From Lachnospiraceae bacterium (lineage in GTDB: Bacteria; Bacillota_A; Clostridia; Lachnospirales; Lachnospiraceae), in contig JAGCAV010000289.1 of the NCBI GenBank assembly GCA_017652545.1, forward strand, positions 1-7,929: a stretch of 7,929 bases of DNA, given 5' to 3'. The notes below the pieces were generated by a model. The model searched no databases, was not told the DNA's origin, and saw only the letters and a list, made by a program, of their open reading frames with translations. Of the stretch, positions 1-5,912 are shown one piece after another (within the stretch, counting starts at the first letter, position 1; every line of letters begins with the position of its first letter). A program made the position numbers and the translations under genes.

Positions 1-849
1 AACACGGTTCTTGCCGGCATCGCCGTGGAAGGTGACCGTTATTTCTACGTCAATCCCCTGGAAGTGTGGCCGGACAACTGCCTGCCGGGAACTTCAATGG
101 CCCATGTCAAGCCTGTGCGTCAGCCATGGTTCGCCTGTGCCTGCTGTCCGCCCAACATTGCCAGAACGATCGCGTCCATAGGACAATACATCTTTGCGCA
201 GGATGAGGAGTCTGTCTTCATCAACCAGTTTATCTCCTCCGAACTGACAGCTGTACTGAAAGATACACAGGTGAAGGTCGGTCTTTCATCTTCACTCTGG
301 AACGATGGAGAGGCCAAGCTGACCATTGAGACAGATAAAGACCTCTCTTTCATGGTACGGCTCCGGATCCCAAAGTATCTGGAGGAACCGCATTTCGAGC
401 TTGACGGGAAGGCGGTCATACCGGATGTCGTGAACGGCTACGAAGTGTTTGCTCTTTCCTGCAGCGGCATGCTGACGCTGCGCATCAGGGGCAGGATCAC
501 ACCGCGGTGGGAGGCGGCCGATCCCAATGTAAGGGCTGACGCGGGACGCGTTGCCCTGTGCTATGGTCCCTTTGTCTACTGTCTTGAACAGACCGATAAC
601 GGGACACATCTGTCAAATCTTTATGTAACCCCTGAGGCGCAGATCAGGACCGAACAGCCTGACGCGAGACTGCCGGATGTTCTGCCTTTCCTGAGGTTCC
701 CCGGCTGGCGGTTGCACAGCGGGGTGGAAGGCCTTTACGGAAAACCAAAGTTCAGCTTCACGGAGGAAACCCTCACCGCGATCCCCTATTGCTTCTGGTG
801 CACCCGGGATCCGGGCGAGATGCTCGTGTGGCTGAAGGCCCGTATATAA
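1..849 (+). CDS. GH127-type beta-L-arabinofuranosidase, C-terminal part (5' end outside window)
   Basis: The frame is open from base 1 to a TAA at 847-849, so 282 C-terminal residues are visible and the N-terminal half lies off the window. A GTG at 25 is internal, because family-like sequence (LAGI, then RYFYVNPLEV) already precedes and spans it. The diagnostic segment is residues 40-52 of the visible part, RQPWFACACCPPN. In GH127 enzymes such as Bifidobacterium HypBA1, the adjacent cysteine pair supplies the nucleophile and zinc ligands; here these would be C48 and C49. The rest fits the beta-sandwich C-terminal domains, including a VRADAGRVALCYGPFVYCLE block typical of the family. These enzymes release L-arabinofuranose from beta-linked arabino-oligosaccharides. 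No signal peptide can be judged. The gene sits 64 bases before a sugar-binding-protein gene on the same strand with no terminator between, so it probably shares that operon. Exact substrate is inferred; related GH146-like activities are possible. Confidence 0.88.
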   Translation, partial: NTVLAGIAVEGDRYFYVNPLEVWPDNCLPGTSMAHVKPVRQPWFACACCPPNIARTIASIGQYIFAQDEESVFINQFISSELTAVLKDTQVKVGLSSSLWNDGEAKLTIETDKDLSFMVRLRIPKYLEEPHFELDGKAVIPDVVNGYEVFALSCSGMLTLRIRGRITPRWEAADPNVRADAGRVALCYGPFVYCLEQTDNGTHLSNLYVTPEAQIRTEQPDARLPDVLPFLRFPGWRLHSGVEGLYGKPKFSFTEETLTAIPYCFWCTRDPGEMLVWLKARI

Positions 850-853
850 GTTT

Positions 854-883
854 GTAACAGTAGTGGTAAGTTGCTGTAATAAT
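854..883 (+). promoter_or_regulatory. Possible secondary promoter before the sugar-binding-protein gene
   Basis: An extended -10-like element, TGT followed by AATAAT, lies at 875-883. A weak -35-like GTAACA at 854-859 is 18 bases upstream. It falls in the short gap between the GH127 stop and the binding-protein start, and could boost the binding protein over the enzyme. Only the -10 half is convincing. AT-rich gaps give such matches by chance. Confidence 0.3.
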
Positions 884-913
884 CATACAATACAAAGAAA
901 GGACATGGAAAAA

Positions 914-2236
914 ATGAAATTCAAGAAACATCTGACTCTCCTGCTTTGCGTGCTGATGCTCGCTGCCTGTGCTGTCACGGCCTTCGCGGACGACGAAGTC
1001 GTGGAAATCACCTACTCCTACTGGGGAACACCTGATGAAGCTGCCTCCGTTCAGGCTGTAGCGGACAAGTTTAACGAAGAAAACGACCATATCCGCGTCA
1101 CGGTCATGGCGATTCCGAACGAAGAGTACACCACCACGCTTAACTCCATGGCTGCCGGCAATCAGCTGCCCGACTGCGGCATTATGAATGAGAACGGCGT
1201 TCTCGACTTTGCTGCCGATGGCCTGCTGGCTGACATCTCATCCATGTATGAGGGTGCGGAATCCATGCCTCTGGATGCCATTACCTTCAAAGCTGACGGC
1301 GCTCCGGTGGCTTATTCAGCTGCTAACGAGATCCTCTTCCTGTATTACAACAAGGATATGTTCGATGCCGCAGGCGTCGATTATCCGGATCCGAAGACTC
1401 CCTATACCTGGGATGAATTCGTGGAAACCGCAAAGCTCCTGACCCTTGACAAGGACGGCAACAACGCCGCTTCTCCCGACTTTGACCCTGACAATATCAC
1501 ACAGTACGGCGCCAACGTCGACAACTGGACCTGGCAGCTCGAAGTCTGGGCTCTGTCCAACGGCGGCCGCTGGTTCTCAGAGGACGGCAGCGAATGCACC
1601 ATCAATACCCCCGAGGTCGCCGAGTCCATCCAGAAAGTCGCCGACCTCTATCTGGTAGACCATGTCGCCCAGTTCCGTGACGGTCTGGAAGACTCCGGCA
1701 TTCAGTCCACCATCGCAGCCGGCAACGTCGCAATGGCCACCGGCGGCACCTGGAACGTCGGAACCTGCATGAACAATGCCGAATTCCCCTATGGCGTCGC
1801 CCCGCTGCCCGTTATGAAGGAAGAAGTTACCATCTGCACCGGCGGTCCCCAGGTCGTCTTTGCCCAGGGTGAGCACCAGGCTGAGGCCATGGAGTTCATC
1901 AAATGGTACACCAAGGAAGAAAACAGCTGGGATTCCCTGATCGCCACCGGTATCTGGATGCCCATCCTCGAGGAATACTATACCAACGAGGAACTGACGC
2001 ATAAGTGGGTCGACAACGAAAACTTCAGCATGGGCTATGACAACTTCAAGACCTCTGTCGTCGACTATGCCCACGATTATGCTGTCTCCACCTGCTGGTA
2101 CTATGTACCCCATACGAATGAGTTCCTGGCCTATCTGCGTTCCATCCTCGGTGATGTCTGGACAGGCGCCACCACAGCTGCCGATGCGCTGGAGGCAGGC
2201 GAAGCCACCCTCATTGACATTTTCAACGGAGAATGA
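914..2236 (+). CDS. Extracellular sugar-binding protein of a CUT1-type ABC transporter
   Basis: This is a family 1 solute-binding protein of 440 residues, the usual size, that captures an oligosaccharide outside the membrane and hands it to the permeases. The ATG at 914 was chosen because AAAGGA at 898-903 is 10 bases upstream. An ATG at 905 leaves almost no spacer, and an in-frame GTG at 863 has no ribosome site. The N-terminus is a signal peptide: MKFKK, a hydrophobic run of residues 7-18, then two overlapping cleavage options. One is a lipobox LAAC with Cys19; the other is a type I site AFA before D26. The mature start (EITYSYWGTPDEAASVQAVADKF, quoted in part) and FLYYNKDMFDAAGVDYPDP with WDEF are classic for the family, as are the internal GTWN segment and the aromatic-rich C-terminal half. 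Two permease genes follow, and a GH127 gene precedes it, which points to an arabinose-containing oligosaccharide as ligand. Ligand identity is inferred. Confidence 0.93.
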   Translation: MKFKKHLTLLLCVLMLAACAVTAFADDEVVEITYSYWGTPDEAASVQAVADKFNEENDHIRVTVMAIPNEEYTTTLNSMAAGNQLPDCGIMNENGVLDFAADGLLADISSMYEGAESMPLDAITFKADGAPVAYSAANEILFLYYNKDMFDAAGVDYPDPKTPYTWDEFVETAKLLTLDKDGNNAASPDFDPDNITQYGANVDNWTWQLEVWALSNGGRWFSEDGSECTINTPEVAESIQKVADLYLVDHVAQFRDGLEDSGIQSTIAAGNVAMATGGTWNVGTCMNNAEFPYGVAPLPVMKEEVTICTGGPQVVFAQGEHQAEAMEFIKWYTKEENSWDSLIATGIWMPILEEYYTNEELTHKWVDNENFSMGYDNFKTSVVDYAHDYAVSTCWYYVPHTNEFLAYLRSILGDVWTGATTAADALEAGEATLIDIFNGE

Positions 2237-2280
2237 TATAGACAGTCCCGTTGATCTGAGGTATTCTGACGTAAACTTCA

Positions 2281-2316
2281 GGGTGTCCGTCCATCTGCGG
2301 ACGAACACCCTTTTTT
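2281..2316 (+). terminator. Intra-operon hairpin with T-run after the binding-protein gene
   Basis: A stem starts with GGGTGT at 2281-2286 pairing ACACCC at 2305-2310. It has one c-a mismatch, then CGTC/GACG, around an 8-base loop. Six T residues follow at 2311-2316. This is the classic form of an intrinsic terminator, 44 bases after the binding-protein stop and 81 bases before the permease start. Known CUT1 operons often have a leaky terminator here so that binding protein is made in excess of permeases. Partial read-through is an inference. Confidence 0.8.
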
Positions 2317-2330
2317 ATGCACTGACCCGT

Positions 2331-2345
2331 GTAAGAAGTTTTTAC
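2331..2345. repeat. Imperfect 15-base palindrome overlapping a promoter-like -35
   Basis: GTAAGAAGTTTTTAC is symmetric around the central G with one mismatched pair (six of seven arm positions pair). Its right arm overlaps the -35-like TTTACA at 2341-2346. This is where a repressor could act on the permease promoter, but the arms are short and AT-rich, so chance is possible. Confidence 0.3.
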
Positions 2346-2369
2346 AAATTGGTCTTTTCCGGCTTGAAT
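2341..2369 (+). promoter_or_regulatory. Candidate promoter for the two permease genes
   Basis: TTTACA at 2341-2346 (five of six matches to TTGACA) is followed, 17 bases later, by TTGAAT at 2364-2369 (four of six matches to TATAAT). It lies just after the intra-operon hairpin and would start a transcript roughly 20 bases before the permease start. The spacing is ideal but the -10 is weak. It may supplement read-through from upstream. Confidence 0.42.
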
Positions 2370-2397
2370 GATCCGGCCTGAAAACGGGGTGAGAACA

Positions 2398-3318
2398 GTG
2401 AGCAAGAAAAAGAAACAGACAAACGCTCTTCTGCGCAGCGAAAACCGGACAGCTTACATCTGCCTGATTCCATCTATCATCGGGCTGATTTTTCTGACTT
2501 ATCTCCCATTGCTTGAGGTCTTTGGACTCAGCTTTTTCAGCTGGAAGGGAAACAATTTTCAATCCTTCCAATGGGTTGGTCTGAAAAACTACGTCAAACT
2601 GCTGACGACCGATCCCTACTTCAAGGAATCGGTGCTTGTCACCATCCAGTACACCTTCATGGCGGTGATCGGCAGCATGATCTATTCGCTGGTCATTGCA
2701 CTGCTCCTGAATCGAAAGATCCCTGCCCGCGGCTTCTGGCGAGCCATTTTCTACCTGCCTTACCTGCTGCCTGCAGTCGCCGTATATCTTGGCTGGAACT
2801 GGCTGTATAATATCAATTACGGTCTGTTCAATTTCATCATCAACCGTATTTTCGGACTGCCGCGTGTGGGCTTTGTCAATGACGCCAGACTGGTCGGTCC
2901 CTCCCTGGCGCTCGTGTCCATCTGGCTGGCAGGAAACCTGATCGTCATATTCCTGGCGGGTCTTCAGAACGTTCCGAGAACCTATCTTGAGGCAGCGGAG
3001 GTGGACGGGGCCAATTCGTGGCAGCGCTTTTGGAATATCACCGTTCCCTGCATGTCTCCCATTATCTTTTATAACCTGCTCATGGCCCTGATCACCAATA
3101 TGCAGGTCATTACGCCTGCACTGGCACTCACAAAAGGCGGACCGGGCAATTCATCCCGTTTCGTCTCATACGTGCTGTACCAGTATGCCTTTGAAAACCG
3201 CAAATACGGACTGGCTGCCGCTGTGGCTGTGATGCTGTTTGTTTTGATCAGTATCTTCACGGCGATCCTGTTCGCCACCAGCAGCAGCTGGATGTTTTCA
3301 CAGGGAGGAGATGACTGA
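2398..3318 (+). CDS. CUT1-type ABC transporter permease, MalF/UgpA-like
   Basis: This is an inner-membrane permease of about 306 residues, one of the two that form the sugar channel. The GTG at 2398 was chosen because GGGGTGAG at 2386-2393 is a good ribosome site just upstream. The in-frame ATG at 2368 has no ribosome site. The GTG start gives a lysine-rich cytoplasmic tail (SKKKK) before the first membrane segment at about residues 19-40. About six hydrophobic segments follow. The EAA loop that docks on the ATPase is clear: EAAEVDGA from residue 198, with conserved Gly204 and a downstream ITVP. The stop overlaps the next start by one base (TGATG), so the two permeases are translationally coupled and made in equal amounts. 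No ATPase gene is present. Substrate cannot be read from the permease itself. Confidence 0.94.
   Translation: MSKKKKQTNALLRSENRTAYICLIPSIIGLIFLTYLPLLEVFGLSFFSWKGNNFQSFQWVGLKNYVKLLTTDPYFKESVLVTIQYTFMAVIGSMIYSLVIALLLNRKIPARGFWRAIFYLPYLLPAVAVYLGWNWLYNINYGLFNFIINRIFGLPRVGFVNDARLVGPSLALVSIWLAGNLIVIFLAGLQNVPRTYLEAAEVDGANSWQRFWNITVPCMSPIIFYNLLMALITNMQVITPALALTKGGPGNSSRFVSYVLYQYAFENRKYGLAAAVAVMLFVLISIFTAILFATSSSWMFSQGGDD
3303..3310 (+). promoter_or_regulatory. Strong ribosome-binding site inside the first permease gene
   Basis: GGGAGGAG at 3303-3310 lies within the last codons of the first permease, seven bases before the ATG at 3318. With the TGATG stop-start overlap it explains coupled translation of the second permease. 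Confidence 0.8.
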
Positions 3319-4181
3319 TGAAGAAGAGTACAAGTTTATCCAGCCGAAAACGCCGTGCGAAGGTGGCAGATTTCATCTGCCTGCTGCTTGTTGTCTTCTC
3401 TGCAGCGCTGTGTCTGCTGCCCATCTGGTGGATTTTCCGCTCCTCTCTGATGACCAACAATCAGCTCTTTGCCAACGACGTGCCATTCCTGCCTCCGGAC
3501 TGGCTCTTTTCCAACTATCCGAAAGCCCTGGAGAACTTCCCGTTCTGGCGTTATCTGAAGAACACAATGATTATCATCGTGCCCTCTGTGATCGGCGGTA
3601 CCGTAACCGCGGTCCTGGGCGGCTATGCTTTTGCGAGACTGCGCTTTAAGGGCAAAAAGTTTCTCTTTATACTGGTCATCGGTTCCATGTTCCTGCCCGC
3701 CATGGTCACATTGATCCCCCTCTATATCATGTGGACCAATGTCTTTCACCTCAACGGCACCTACTGGCCTCTGATTCTGCCCTATTTCTGCGGCGGCGGC
3801 GCATTTAATATCTACCTGATCCGCCAGTTTATCCTGACGATCCCACGGGAGCTGGATGAGGCCGCCACCATCGATGGCGCCAGCCATTTCCAGATCCTCT
3901 GGTATATTATTATTCCCGCGATCAAAGCGGCTATGATCGTCGTGGCACTGCTGCTCTTTACTCAGATGTGGAACGACCTGATTCAGCAGTCACTGTACAT
4001 CCACGCAGAAAAGAAGTTTACCATTGCGCTCGGGCTGTCTCAGTTCAAAGGTTCACTGAAGCAGGACTATTCGGCCATCATGTGCGCCACCTGCATGTCA
4101 TTTGCGCCAGGCATTCTTTTCTATCTTTTCGGACAGAGATATTTCGTCGAGGGCATCGTGCTTACCGGCATGAAGAACTGA
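3318..4181 (+). CDS. CUT1-type ABC transporter permease, MalG-like
   Basis: This 287-residue inner-membrane permease is the partner of the preceding MalF-like protein and has the usual length for MalG-type subunits. The ATG start is fixed by the ribosome site at 3303-3310 and the one-base overlap with the upstream stop. A basic tail (residues 1-15) leads into a first membrane segment at about 17-40. More hydrophobic segments follow, including one with GGYAFARLRFKGKK, typical of the family just before the third helix. The EAA loop is EAATIDGA from residue 181 with Gly187, followed by a IIIPAIK stretch. The C-terminus ends with FVEGIVLTGMKN, a standard MalG-like ending (GIxxGAxKG-type). It is the last gene of the operon. 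The next gene is convergent, only 42 bases away, and no clear terminator separates them. Confidence 0.95.
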   Translation: MKKSTSLSSRKRRAKVADFICLLLVVFSAALCLLPIWWIFRSSLMTNNQLFANDVPFLPPDWLFSNYPKALENFPFWRYLKNTMIIIVPSVIGGTVTAVLGGYAFARLRFKGKKFLFILVIGSMFLPAMVTLIPLYIMWTNVFHLNGTYWPLILPYFCGGGAFNIYLIRQFILTIPRELDEAATIDGASHFQILWYIIIPAIKAAMIVVALLLFTQMWNDLIQQSLYIHAEKKFTIALGLSQFKGSLKQDYSAIMCATCMSFAPGILFYLFGQRYFVEGIVLTGMKN

Positions 4182-4223
4182 TTCGGAATGAAGCGGATGA
4201 ATAATCCCGCCGGGCAGCATGGT

Positions 4224-4628
4224 TCAGCAGTTTAGATGTTTGACCATGACCCTGCCATCCAGGACCTCATATCCGAACTTCCTGTACAGGCTGTGTGCAT
4301 CCCTGGTGATCAGGATCCCGCGAAGTCCTTCGTATGCCGGCAGGGACTCAATATATGACACAAGTGCGCTGCCGAGGCCTTTGTTCCGGTATTCCGTATC
4401 GACAACCACATCACATAGATAATATGTGGTTGCGTAATCGCTGATCACTCTGGCAAAGCCAGCCAGTTTTTCGTCATCCTCAACATATATACCATAGCAT
4501 GAAGAATTGCGTATGGACTTCTCTATCTGTTCATCCGAACGCTTATCAGCCCAATAAGTGGTTTTCAGGAGCCTTATGATGTCCTCCATTTCCATCTTAT
4601 CCCGGCCATCAAGAATTCTGTATTTCAT
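4224..4628 (-). CDS. GNAT-family N-acetyltransferase
   Basis: This is a small single-domain acetyltransferase of 134 residues that would transfer an acetyl group from acetyl-CoA to an unidentified amine. Motif A, which binds the CoA pyrophosphate, is clear: DVVVD then the R-x-x-G-x-G signature RNKGLG at residues 81-86. The preceding block (residues 57-76, GFARVISDYATTYYL onward) and the ending (HSLYRKFGYE, the motif B tail) match a common Firmicute GNAT group of unknown substrate. The ATG at 4626-4628 is preceded by GGGGG with a short spacer. It is read in the same direction as the GMP synthase gene, but a strong terminator separates them, so it probably has its own promoter, which I could not identify with confidence. 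It is convergent with the transporter operon. Substrate cannot be inferred. Confidence 0.9.
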   Translation of the reverse strand: MKYRILDGRDKMEMEDIIRLLKTTYWADKRSDEQIEKSIRNSSCYGIYVEDDEKLAGFARVISDYATTYYLCDVVVDTEYRNKGLGSALVSYIESLPAYEGLRGILITRDAHSLYRKFGYEVLDGRVMVKHLNC

Positions 4629-4722
4629 GTTCTGCCCCCATGAGTTTCTTCATCACGCATCGATCCGAAGCAGTTCCGTCAAGGCTTATGATCCTGCAGG
4701 CTGGTCATTGTCCGGTCAGCCG

Positions 4723-4767
4723 AAAAAAAGCCCCACAAGCCCTGTAATGCAAGGGCCTGTGGGGTTT
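4723..4767 (-). terminator. Strong intrinsic terminator of the GMP synthase gene
   Basis: On the minus strand a long stem lies just after the GMP synthase stop and runs straight into seven T residues (A-run at 4723-4729 on plus). CCCCACA at 4731-4737 pairs with TGTGGGG at 4758-4764, and GCCCT pairs with AGGGC inside. There is one mismatch and an 8-base loop. The stem can extend with A-T pairs at its base. It isolates the GNAT gene from upstream transcription. Confidence 0.92.
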
Positions 4768-4771
4768 GCAG

Positions 4772-5761
4772 TTATTCGTATTCCACGGTTGCGGGCGGCT
4801 TGGGCGTGTAGTCGACCAGTACACGGTTAATTCCGGGTACTTCGGTCGTGATCCGCCGTACCAGATGATCGATCAGGTCTGCGGAAAGATGCTCCACAGT
4901 CACCTCCATCACGTCCGTTGTATTGATGGCGCGGATGATGCACGGCCAGCCGTAGGTGCGCTTTCCGTCTGTTACGCCGGTGGATCTGAAATCCGGAACG
5001 ACAGTAAAGTACTGCCAGACCTTTCCTTCCAGGCCGTTCTTCGCAAACTCCTCGCGGAGGATCGCATCCGACTCGCGGACCGCTTCCAGCCTGTCACGGG
5101 TGATGGCACCCGGGCAGCGAACGCCCAGTCCGGGACCCGGGAACGGCTGACGGTCGACCATGCCTGCCGGCAGGCCGAGCTCTCTGCCTACCACACGGAC
5201 TTCGTCCTTAAAGAGGATCTTGACCGGTTCTACCAGTTCAAAACGGCTGGCAATGTCTTCGGGGAGGCCCCCGGCATTGTGATGTGCCTTGATGCCGGCT
5301 TCGCTTTCCAGGATATCGGGCCAGATCGTGCCCTGGGCCAGGAATTCGATTCCGTCCAGTTTGCGGGCTTCATCAGCGAACACATCGATGAATTCCTCGC
5401 CGATGATGTGACGCTTCTGCTCAGGATCATTCACGCCTGCAAGCTTGTCCAGGAAACGGTCAACTGCGTCCACATATATCAGGTTCGCGTTCATTTCATC
5501 GCGGAACACCCTGATCACCTGTTCCGGCTCGCCCTTGCGCAGCAGTCCGTGGTTGACATGCACACAGACCAGCTGCTGTCCGACAGCCTTGATCAGCAGT
5601 GCTGCCACAACCGAAGAGTCTACGCCTCCGGAAAGTGCCAGAAGCACTTTTTTGTCTTTAATCTGTTCCCTGAGCTCTTTCACCTGCTCGTCAATAAAAG
5701 CCTGTGCCAGTGCCGGTGTCGTAATTCTTTCCATTTGATCAGGCCGTCTGTCCGGTGCCAT
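4772..5761 (-). CDS. guaA: GMP synthase, ATP-pyrophosphatase subunit without glutaminase domain
   Basis: This enzyme activates XMP with ATP and aminates it to GMP in purine synthesis. The ATG at 5759-5761 is chosen because a perfect AGGAGG lies seven bases upstream; a TTG at 5785 would overlap that site. The protein is 329 residues. The PP-loop SGGVDSS is at 44-50. The family blocks PEQKR..IIG.EFI (113-125), GTIWPDILES (144-153), HHNAGGLPE (160-168) and RQPFPGPGLG (204-213) follow, and the dimerisation domain ends in KPPATVEYE. Ordinary bacterial GuaA is about 510-525 residues with an N-terminal class I glutaminase. That domain is absent here, and the promoter lies only about 40 bases upstream, so it cannot have been cut off recently at this site. 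Separate subunits are known in archaea. The enzyme may use free ammonia or a glutaminase encoded elsewhere. Small differences from the canonical motif (RQPF for RHPF, VRCPG) suggest a distinct subfamily. Confidence 0.92.
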   Translation of the reverse strand: MAPDRRPDQMERITTPALAQAFIDEQVKELREQIKDKKVLLALSGGVDSSVVAALLIKAVGQQLVCVHVNHGLLRKGEPEQVIRVFRDEMNANLIYVDAVDRFLDKLAGVNDPEQKRHIIGEEFIDVFADEARKLDGIEFLAQGTIWPDILESEAGIKAHHNAGGLPEDIASRFELVEPVKILFKDEVRVVGRELGLPAGMVDRQPFPGPGLGVRCPGAITRDRLEAVRESDAILREEFAKNGLEGKVWQYFTVVPDFRSTGVTDGKRTYGWPCIIRAINTTDVMEVTVEHLSADLIDHLVRRITTEVPGINRVLVDYTPKPPATVEYE

Positions 5762-5787
5762 CTGTATTCCTCCTATGGTATTCAATC

Positions 5788-5804
5788 AATCATCAGGGAT
5801 GATT
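5788..5804. repeat. Perfect inverted repeat at the guaA transcription start
   Basis: AATCATC and GATGATT (7-base arms, 3-base spacer AGG) form a perfect inverted repeat. It touches the -10 box of the guaA promoter and covers the expected start of the transcript. It could be an operator or a 5'-end hairpin. On the plus strand a T-run follows it, but no plus-strand gene is there to terminate. Confidence 0.5.
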
Positions 5805-5805
5805 T

Positions 5806-5834
5806 TTTTTACACCTTTATTTCCTTCTTGTCAA
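5806..5834 (-). promoter_or_regulatory. Sigma-A-type promoter of the GMP synthase gene
   Basis: Reading the minus strand, a consensus -35 TTGACA (5829-5834) is separated by exactly 17 bases from the -10 TAAAAA (5806-5811), four of six matches. The transcript would begin near 5799 and leave a leader of under 40 bases. That is too short for a purine or PRPP riboswitch and shows the gene starts at the short ORF. Confidence 0.75.
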
Positions 5835-5859
5835 CCTCCGGGCCGACTTTTTTAGTCTG

Positions 5860-5911
5860 CTGCCGCCTTCGGGACCCTGTCTGTCCCTTCACTCACGGAT
5901 TGCAGCGGCAG
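5860..5911 (-). other. Structured region just after the cysteine-synthase-like stop codon
   Basis: CTGCCGC at 5860-5866 pairs with GCGGCAG at 5905-5911, immediately beyond the stop codon of the cysteine synthase homologue. Between them GGGAC (5871-5875) and GTCCC (5883-5887) form a second stem with a 7-base loop. No T-run follows on the minus strand, so it is not a standard intrinsic terminator. It may act as a Rho-independent-like or stabilising 3' structure. Confidence 0.4.
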
Positions 5912-5912
5912 A

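Noticed and set aside
1577..2308. Minus-strand open frame of 243 codons opposite the binding-protein gene
   Set aside because: It is the reverse of a strongly supported gene, extends into the terminator hairpin, and its Gly/Asp/Val-rich translation reflects antisense codon bias and not a protein family.
4182..4223. Possible bidirectional terminator between the last permease and the GNAT gene
   Set aside because: GCGGAT at 4193-4198 can pair with ATCCCGC at 4204-4210 only with a bulge, and no T-run follows on either strand. Evidence is too weak to annotate.
4629..4722. Promoter for the GNAT gene (a minus-strand TTGACG was seen)
   Set aside because: No acceptable -10 lies 16-18 bases downstream of it, and the other -10-like word (CATAAG) has only a poor -35. 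No site was called.
5762..5834. Purine or PRPP riboswitch before guaA
   Set aside because: The predicted leader is under 40 bases, too short for any known purine-sensing aptamer, and contains no matching core.
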